This document shows, one piece after another, positions 58,898 to 64,000 of a stretch of 64,000 bases of DNA (positions within the stretch are counted from its first letter, which is position 1; the number at the start of each line of letters is the position of its first letter). The notes beneath the pieces are model-generated. The model did not search any database. It was given only the letters and a program-made list of their open reading frames with translations, and was not told the DNA's origin. The translations under genes and the position numbers were made by a program. This DNA comes from an uncultured Candidatus Saccharibacteria bacterium (GTDB taxonomy: Bacteria > Patescibacteriota > Saccharimonadia > Saccharimonadales > Saccharimonadaceae): contig CALBWN010000013.1 in assembly GCA_937974295.1 (NCBI GenBank), forward strand, positions 1 through 64,000. The letters are read 5' to 3'.

Positions 58898-58998
58898 CTC
58901 TATCACCAGACCGAAAATGTTCCGGCCAGATTATACTATAGTGATTTTCCGCTCGCTGAGTGGCTGGCCTCCAAATATTTTCTTGTCTGGCGATAGAG
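58898..58998. repeat. Hairpin repeat, copy B (5' side of nrdA)
   Basis: A 101-base element, reverse orientation relative to copy A: CTCTATCACCAGACCGAAAATG at one end and TTTTCTTGTCTGGCGATAGAG at the other. The terminal pair CTCCAT/ATGGAG of A is CTCTAT/ATAGAG here, a compensatory C-G to T-A change. It lies upstream of the nrdA promoter, outside its transcript. Confidence 0.75.
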
Positions 58999-59086
58999 CA
59001 GCTTGGTGTATAGTAAATAATTTTGATAATGGCTTACCGCCACTAGTGCAAACTATCTCTTGCACTACTCCCTCCGATGGAGTGTG

Positions 59087-59111
59087 AAAACCGGTCGTAA
59101 TGACCGGTTTT
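59087..59111. terminator. Bidirectional terminator
   Basis: AAAACCGGTC-GTAAT-GACCGGTTTT, perfect 10-base stem, between the minus-strand gene at 59231 and the nrd repeat region. A weaker TAGTGCAA/TTGCACTA inverted repeat lies at 59045-59067. Confidence 0.8.
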
Positions 59112-59230
59112 CAGCCCAGCGCAAGAGGTCGATGCCTGGGGGACATCGACCCTTATAGCGATCTATCGAAGGGAGCGTGGGGAGGGTGAGCGTGAGAAAA
59201 TACAGCGCATTAACTAACGAGTGTACGTCA

Positions 59231-60700
59231 CTAAGAGCGCCCATTACGCTCAGACACCTCTCGGCACTCCTGCCGGAGCCGCTCGAGAGGGGTATAATCA
59301 TCATGGTACGGCGGCTGGCTAGCGAAGGGGGCTGGCTGATGAGAAGCGTCGCCACCGTACGTCGCCACGACATTAGTGTAATCCCAGCCATCTGCCCGCT
59401 CATAGCGGAAGCTCCCCTGCCCCAATAGCGCAGCATACGGCGCATCCTGGGCAGCAAATAGTGGCTGGCAGGCTGGCTGGCGGCTGGCAATCATATTGAC
59501 CACCACACGGGCGTGCGGGCGGAGGTGCCGTTTGAGTGCAGTGGCATACTCCTGCGTCACGAGCGAGGTGGGTACATCGCCATCGTTATAGACATCGACG
59601 AGGACGATATCGTACTGCTCGGTGCTACGCTCGAGAAAGACGCGCGCATCTTGGAAGATCGGCCGCACATTGACTGGGTCGCGATAATAAAAATACTGGC
59701 GGGCAATTGGCAAGAGCTCGGGGTCGATCTCTACCACATCGATCTGACTCTGCGGGTAGCGCTGAGCAAGGAGGCGCGGCACCGTAAAGGTCCCACCGCC
59801 CAGCACCAAAATGCGCTGGCGCTGCGGGGCCTGCTCCACCGCCTGCATCATCTGGCGCGTATACCAAAATGGCAGCTGCTGAGGCTGCTCAACCACCACA
59901 CCAGACTGCACACCGGTCGGCCCACTGGCAATCCCCCGGATGATGGCACCATCCTGCCGATGCCATTGCTGGAGTGTGTAGTGCGCCGCGGCGGTATCGA
60001 TCGTCTGCGCAGCCTGAGCCCGCACCACTGGCGCAACGCGATAACCCAGCGCCAAGCCCACGCACAGCACACTCACCACCAGGCGCCACTGCCAGCGCTG
60101 GCCTGGCACCACCAGCCAGCTGGCCAGCACAAGTAGACTAATAAGCACCACTAGCACGTCGTGAATCCCCAGCCAACCAAACAGGAAAAACCCCGCCGCA
60201 AAGGTACCGACGATCCCACCAATCGAATTCACCGCACTGAGTGACGCCACCGACCGCCCCGTTCGCGCTAGCGTGTCTGTCTGCCGCTCCACCAGGTAGG
60301 GACTCACTGCTCCCAGCACCAGGCTGGTCGGAGCAAAAAGTAGGCTTGCCGCCACCGTAGCTTGCAGGCGGATATCGATTGGCAATTGCGCCACCCACCG
60401 CAGTATATCGTGGTATTGGCACAGCATTGTCAATACCAGCAGCGCCGCACCAAGTAGCAGCCAGGCCACATCGCCATCGCGCGAGCGTGCATCGGCCAGC
60501 ACACCACCCAGCCAGTAGCCCAGGCTCATTGCCGCAATAATGACGCCAATAATACTCGCCCACACATAGGTCGACGCCCCTACCACTGGCGACATCACCC
60601 GCGCCGCCACCAGCTCAAACACCATCACACAAAACCCCGCCACAAATGCAATCACCAAGCGCCGATACGGCAGCGGCATTATCAGTCGTTTCAGTTTCAT
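59231..60700 (-). CDS. Membrane-fused spermidine synthase-like protein
   Basis: 489 aa. The first 230 residues form about seven to eight membrane helices (VIAFVAGFCVMVFELVAARVMSPVVG at the start). The C-terminal 230 residues are a SpeE-like methyltransferase fold: ILVLGGGTFTVPRLLAQRYP, VDVVEIDPELLPIARQYF, and DIVLVDVYNDGDVPTSLVTQEY. Spermidine synthases transfer aminopropyl groups from decarboxylated SAM. In membrane-fused versions the substrate is unknown, and no SAM decarboxylase gene is seen here. The start follows TACAAT by 6 bases (leaderless). Divergent from the ABC exporter genes. Confidence 0.85.
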   Translation of the reverse strand: MKLKRLIMPLPYRRLVIAFVAGFCVMVFELVAARVMSPVVGASTYVWASIIGVIIAAMSLGYWLGGVLADARSRDGDVAWLLLGAALLVLTMLCQYHDILRWVAQLPIDIRLQATVAASLLFAPTSLVLGAVSPYLVERQTDTLARTGRSVASLSAVNSIGGIVGTFAAGFFLFGWLGIHDVLVVLISLLVLASWLVVPGQRWQWRLVVSVLCVGLALGYRVAPVVRAQAAQTIDTAAAHYTLQQWHRQDGAIIRGIASGPTGVQSGVVVEQPQQLPFWYTRQMMQAVEQAPQRQRILVLGGGTFTVPRLLAQRYPQSQIDVVEIDPELLPIARQYFYYRDPVNVRPIFQDARVFLERSTEQYDIVLVDVYNDGDVPTSLVTQEYATALKRHLRPHARVVVNMIASRQPACQPLFAAQDAPYAALLGQGSFRYERADGWDYTNVVATYGGDASHQPAPFASQPPYHDDYTPLERLRQECREVSERNGRS

Positions 60701-60706
60701 AGGAGT

Positions 60707-60712
60707 ATTGTA
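60707..60712 (-). promoter_or_regulatory. -10 element, leaderless spermidine synthase-like gene
   Basis: TACAAT on the minus strand, 6 bases before the ATG at 60700. Confidence 0.5.
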
Positions 60713-60778
60713 GCATGGCTGGCAATCTATGTTTTTTGGATATTATATCGCTGCTCTTTACATCGCACCTCGATATGA

Positions 60779-60784
60779 TATGAT
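60779..60784 (+). promoter_or_regulatory. -10 element, leaderless ABC exporter operon
   Basis: TATGAT ends 6 bases before the ATG at 60791; a second TATGAT overlaps it at 60774-60779. Confidence 0.45.
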
Positions 60785-60790
60785 AGTGTT

Positions 60791-61534
60791 ATGGAAGCAA
60801 CAGATTCTATCATCACCGTCAGCCATTTTTCGATGAAATTTGGCAAGACCAGCGTCATCGACGACCTCAGCTTTGAGGTCAAGCGCGGCGAGACGTTTGG
60901 GTTTTTGGGGAGCAACGGCTCGGGCAAAACCACCACGATCCGCTCACTCCTCGGCATTTATCAACCAACTGGTGGCAAGCTACTCATCGATGGCACACCA
61001 TACTCTGTCTCGGGCGATGTCAAGCTTGGCTATCTGCCAGAGGAGCGCGGCCTCTACAAGAAGGAGAGTGTCATCGACACGATGGTCTACTTTGGCCAGC
61101 TCAAGGGCCTGAGCCGCAGCGAAGCACGCAGCAAGTCGCTCGCCTTCCTCGAGCGGGTTGGCCTAGCGGACAAAGCCAAGACTCGCCTGGATAAGCTCAG
61201 TGGTGGCCAGCAGCAAAAGGTTCAGCTCGGTATTACCATCATCAACGACCCAGAGCTCATCATTCTCGACGAACCCACCAAGGGCTTCGACCCCGTCAAC
61301 CGGCGCTTGCTCATGGAGATCATTGAGGAGCACCAAGCCAAGGGCGCTACAGTGGTGATGATCACCCACCAGATGGACGAAGTCGAGCGCCTGTGCGACC
61401 GCGTCCTCCTGCTCAAAGATGGCGTGGCTCATGCCTATGGCACAGTAGCCGAGGTGCGCGCGCAGTTTGGTGGCCAGTCGCTCGACGATATCTTCATCCA
61501 GGTCTATAGCCAGCCCAGCAAGGAGGACAACTAA
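60791..61534 (+). CDS. ABC transporter ATP-binding protein (NatA type)
   Basis: A 247-aa ATPase: Walker A GSNGSGKTT, LGYLPEERGLYKKESV (the NatA-type Q-loop region), signature LSGGQQQKVQLG, Walker B LIILDEPTKGFDP, switch VMITHQMDE. The C-terminal extension (VAEVRAQFGGQSLDDIFIQVYSQ) is typical of exporters such as NatA and CcmA-like pumps. It powers the permease encoded next, one base away. The cargo may be Na+, a drug or a lipid; nothing in the sequence decides this. Confidence 0.94.
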   Translation: MEATDSIITVSHFSMKFGKTSVIDDLSFEVKRGETFGFLGSNGSGKTTTIRSLLGIYQPTGGKLLIDGTPYSVSGDVKLGYLPEERGLYKKESVIDTMVYFGQLKGLSRSEARSKSLAFLERVGLADKAKTRLDKLSGGQQQKVQLGITIINDPELIILDEPTKGFDPVNRRLLMEIIEEHQAKGATVVMITHQMDEVERLCDRVLLLKDGVAHAYGTVAEVRAQFGGQSLDDIFIQVYSQPSKEDN

Positions 61535-61535
61535 C

Positions 61536-62750
61536 ATGCATAACTTATCTACCGTCATCCGCTTCGAGATCACCCGTTCGCTCAAGAAGAAGTCGTTTTG
61601 GCTTGCGGCAATCAGCTTCCCGCTGGTGTTTGCCGTACTCTTTGGCGTCATCTTCCTCTCCAACAAAGCCTCGGAGGATGCTGCCAAGAACCTCGAGAAA
61701 CAATCCTTTAGCTTTGCCGTCACAGATGAGTCGAAGCTCGTCAAGCCAGAGCTGCTTGCCGCTACCAAAGCCCAGCCTGTCGCTGCCACGGACAAAGACG
61801 CTACCATCAAGCGGGTCCAAGAAGGCAAGCTTGATGCCTACATCTACTACCCCAAAGACATCGCTAAGGAACGGGTGGAAGTCTATGGCAAAGACGTTGG
61901 GCTCTTCGACAACGGCCGCTACAGCGGCATTGCCACCAGCCTGCTCTCAAACTCTGTCCAATCAGAGGTCAGCCCAGCAGTGCGCATGGTCATCCAAGAC
62001 AAAATTAACACCAAGAACACCGTCTACAAAAATGGCAAAGAATACAACGCCATCAACGAGATGATCCTGCCTGGGCTCTTCTTGGTGCTGTTCTACTTCC
62101 TCATTAGCTTCTTTGGCAACCAAATGCTCACCAGCACAACGGAGGAGAAGGAAAACCGCGTCATCGAGATGATCCTCACCACAGTGCACGCTCGCACACT
62201 CATCATTGGCAAGATTATTTCGCTCATCGTCCTGGCGTTTATTCAGGGGTTGCTCGTTATTTTGCCGGTGCTTGTCGCCTATCTCTTCTTCAAAGATCAG
62301 CTGCAACTGCCCGATGTCGACCTCTCACACATTGCGGTTGACCCTGTGCGGATTGGGATTGGCTTCCTTGCCTTTAGCGCAAGCTTCCTCTTCTTTACCG
62401 GTATGTTGGTGGCCATTGGCGCCGCTGTGCCCACCGCCAAGGAAGCGGGCAGCTTCTTTGCCACCATCATGATCCTGCTCTTTGCGCCGCTCTATGCTGC
62501 TGCCATGCTCGTCTCCACACCAGACGCATTGCCAAGCAAGATCATCACCTACTTCCCGCTTACCTCGCCTATCCCACTCATGCTGCGCAATGCGATTGGT
62601 AACCTCAGCACCATGGATGCCGCCATCAGCATTAGCATCTTGACCGTCTGTGCCGTCATCGCCATCATGATGGGCGTGCGCCTCTTCCGCTTTGGTGCAC
62701 TCGAGTACAGCCGCAAACTCAGCCTGCGCGAGATCTTTACCCGCAAGTAG
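61536..62750 (+). CDS. ABC-2 type exporter permease (NatB type)
   Basis: A 404-aa permease: one N-terminal helix (LAAISFPLVFAVLFGVIFLS, about 20-40), an external domain of about 150 residues, then five to six helices including MILPGLFLVLFYFLISFFGNQML, TTEEKENRVIEMILTTVHARTLIIGKI (the conserved NatB amphipathic coupling stretch) and LIVLAFIQGLLVILPVLVAYLFF. The start follows AAGGAGG and comes one base after the ATPase stop. It forms a two-gene exporter that ends at the terminator at 62814. Confidence 0.92.
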   Translation: MHNLSTVIRFEITRSLKKKSFWLAAISFPLVFAVLFGVIFLSNKASEDAAKNLEKQSFSFAVTDESKLVKPELLAATKAQPVAATDKDATIKRVQEGKLDAYIYYPKDIAKERVEVYGKDVGLFDNGRYSGIATSLLSNSVQSEVSPAVRMVIQDKINTKNTVYKNGKEYNAINEMILPGLFLVLFYFLISFFGNQMLTSTTEEKENRVIEMILTTVHARTLIIGKIISLIVLAFIQGLLVILPVLVAYLFFKDQLQLPDVDLSHIAVDPVRIGIGFLAFSASFLFFTGMLVAIGAAVPTAKEAGSFFATIMILLFAPLYAAAMLVSTPDALPSKIITYFPLTSPIPLMLRNAIGNLSTMDAAISISILTVCAVIAIMMGVRLFRFGALEYSRKLSLREIFTRK

Positions 62751-62813
62751 CAGCACAGCGTGCTAGTCTATTACAGCAAAAAACTGGCACATTACCTCTG
62801 TTTCGTGCCTCAT

Positions 62814-62840
62814 AACCCACCGCTTGGCCGGTGGGTTTTG
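62814..62840 (+). terminator. Terminator of the ABC exporter operon
   Basis: AACCCACCG pairs with CCGGTGGGTT and continues TTGGG; 64 bases after the stop. Confidence 0.7.
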
Positions 62841-63023
62841 GGTGTGGAGGATAAGAGTATTAGATTCTGTGTTGACCCCACTACACTTCACCCAGACGAA
62901 AATTATGAGAGTGATAGTTAGAGGCCGCAGATCTTATTAGCTTGACAAACTATGTCATTAGTTTGTATGATTAAACTATCGTTCACAATAATTTCTGACA
63001 AACACAAGGAATCGATCTCGGTC

Positions 63024-63662
63024 ATGAGAAACCAACCACCCGCCATACTGCCAAAGCCACCAACCAAGCTTGCAACTGAGCTGCCGCCCTTTATAGCATC
63101 ACGTCTTGACTCTACCTATAGCAAAAGTAACCCAACAGCAGTCTTCCCTACTCCAGCAATGACTGAATCTTACCCACAGACGCCAGCCGAGCTATCGACC
63201 AGTGGCTCTAGCCCAGATGAAGCAGCTATGGATGAGGCAACTCAAAGGGCAATCCTTGGGGCTCGTGCCGAGCATTTCGAGCAGAGAAGCCACCAATTGT
63301 CACGACTTGATGTTGTCTGCGAAATGGGTGGCATGGCATTGATACTGGGTGGGGCTGCATCACTCGCTGCCTCATATATGGGCTGCTTGGTAATTTGCGA
63401 ATATCCGGGTGACATCGACCACCTTACTCCTCCAAAAGTCTTCATCGAAACAACCGATGACACTGCCGTCGTTGACCCCTCAGACGTAGCTGGTCTGGGC
63501 GCACAGCCATCGCGCGAAGAGAGGCTTGCAACCCAGCAAAGCAACGCAGCAAAAGTAATAGCAGCTGGCTTTGGGGGAGTTGTTGCGGCAGCACCACTGG
63601 CAGGCCGACTGTCTCGAAGATCGTACAAAAAAGCAGTGGCAGAAGCAGACGCTGCGCGCTAG
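63024..63662 (+). CDS. Hypothetical protein with two hydrophobic segments, 212 aa
   Basis: No family recognised. The N-terminal 75 residues are Pro/Thr/Ser-rich and disordered. A helix (EATQRAILGARAEHFEQRSHQLSRLD) leads to a hydrophobic segment (GGMALILGGAASLAASYMGCLVI, about 102-124), an acidic loop with Asp/Thr/Pro, and a second hydrophobic stretch (AAKVIAAGFGGVVAAAPLAG) before a basic end. It is probably a two-pass membrane protein. The start ATG at 63024 is chosen by composition; frames to 62952 exist, and AAGGAAT lies 13 bases upstream, so the start is uncertain. Confidence 0.5.
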   Translation: MRNQPPAILPKPPTKLATELPPFIASRLDSTYSKSNPTAVFPTPAMTESYPQTPAELSTSGSSPDEAAMDEATQRAILGARAEHFEQRSHQLSRLDVVCEMGGMALILGGAASLAASYMGCLVICEYPGDIDHLTPPKVFIETTDDTAVVDPSDVAGLGAQPSREERLATQQSNAAKVIAAGFGGVVAAAPLAGRLSRRSYKKAVAEADAAR

Positions 63663-63684
63663 TATTCCTCTGCTATTTATTATA

Positions 63685-63999
63685 CTACTCCTGTGGCCGC
63701 TCCGCATACCGCTCATACACAGCGCGGTTAGCGGCATTGGTGTTGCGGCGGAGCTCTGGAGTGTTGAGAATGCGGTAAGCATCGTGACGAAGGGCTTGGT
63801 GACGCTCAGCATAAGCTTGATCGAAAGTCGGCTCGATGGCAGCCCGTTTCTCAGGCGAGAGAGTGCGAAGATACGAGTCTTTGATCTGCTGGTAGTCGGG
63901 CAAGTCGGGGATACTATAGATCAGCTCTAGTGCGCCATCATTTGCCCCTGCGAAGTTCTCTGCCTTGAGCCGTCCCTCAAAGACCTGACGCAGTGAGTG
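63685..63999 (-). CDS. Hypothetical protein, C-terminal part (partial)
   Basis: The frame is open through the right edge of the window, so the start lies beyond it. The visible 104 residues are soluble, charged and helical (HSLRQVFEGRLKAENFAGAN, LSPEKRAAIEPTFDQAYAERHQALRHDAYRIL). No family recognised. It is one more of the lineage-specific cytosolic proteins; it converges with the gene ending at 63662, with 22 bases between. Confidence 0.6.
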   Translation of the reverse strand, partial: HSLRQVFEGRLKAENFAGANDGALELIYSIPDLPDYQQIKDSYLRTLSPEKRAAIEPTFDQAYAERHQALRHDAYRILNTPELRRNTNAANRAVYERYAERPQE

Positions 64000-64000
64000 C

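Noticed and set aside
1..64000. CRISPR arrays, insertion sequences, prophage genes or tRNA genes
   Set aside because: Scanned both strands by eye; no regularly spaced repeats, transposase or phage structural motifs, or complete cloverleaf found.

Overview
This window looks like the chromosome of a small-genome bacterium of the Candidate Phyla Radiation, most likely Candidatus Saccharibacteria (TM7). That assignment is an inference. It rests on the dense layout, the near absence of biosynthetic genes, many lineage-specific proteins with Pro/Gln- or Lys/Ala-rich tails, and the standard genetic code (TGA is used as stop). Gene order also resembles Gram-positive bacteria: RNase J near ftsK, DHH-truB-rpsO-pnp, and dnaG overlapping the primary sigma gene. 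Two adjacent WhiB-type genes point to contact with Actinobacteria. I see no rRNA, tRNA, CRISPR array, insertion sequence or prophage.

Layout. 0-13 kb: end of a prephenate dehydratase, a hypothetical gene, ftsK, an RmlC-like sugar epimerase, RNase J, a frameshifted membrane protein gene, and an Rrf2 regulator with a YhgE/Pip membrane protein. 13-18 kb: a uracil-DNA glycosylase lacking most Fe-S ligands, then a PadR-ABC transporter operon with palindromic operators. 18-30 kb: an expanded version of the DHH-truB-rpsO-pnp block, interrupted by a spherulin-4 glycoside hydrolase and hypothetical genes, then rpsT. 30-46 kb: holA, mutM and a HAD phosphatase, hypothetical genes, polA, a GH16 glycoside hydrolase, two WhiB-type genes, a UPF0200-like kinase, the primary sigma factor and a zinc-less primase. 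46-54 kb: a Pro/Gln-rich membrane protein, YjbR, CorA, oligoribonuclease, MscL, argS and pyrG. 54-59 kb: a ribonucleotide reductase locus. 59-64 kb: a membrane-fused spermidine-synthase-like protein, a NatAB-type ABC exporter and hypothetical genes.

The most interesting region is 53.9-59.0 kb. NrdA keeps its active-site cysteines but has no C-terminal redox CxxC. A separate 76-residue protein ends in Met-Cys-Glu-Gly-Cys-Gln and has its own promoter. That promoter and the nrdA promoter both carry NrdR-like box pairs placed over the core promoter. The simplest reading is a ribonucleotide reductase whose swinging redox tail is a separate, co-regulated protein. NrdB is a Phe-containing class Ic-type subunit. 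The nrdA-orf-nrdB operon is bracketed by inverted copies of a roughly 100-base hairpin repeat with a compensatory base change.

A second theme is promoter design. About seventeen genes have a TATACT-like -10 hexamer 5-8 bases before the start codon, usually 6, with no Shine-Dalgarno site, as expected for leaderless mRNAs. Others have strong AGGAGG sites. A third theme is loss of metal-binding cysteines (primase zinc site, UDG Fe-S site, Rrf2 cysteines), which contrasts with intact Cys4 sets in three WhiB domains.
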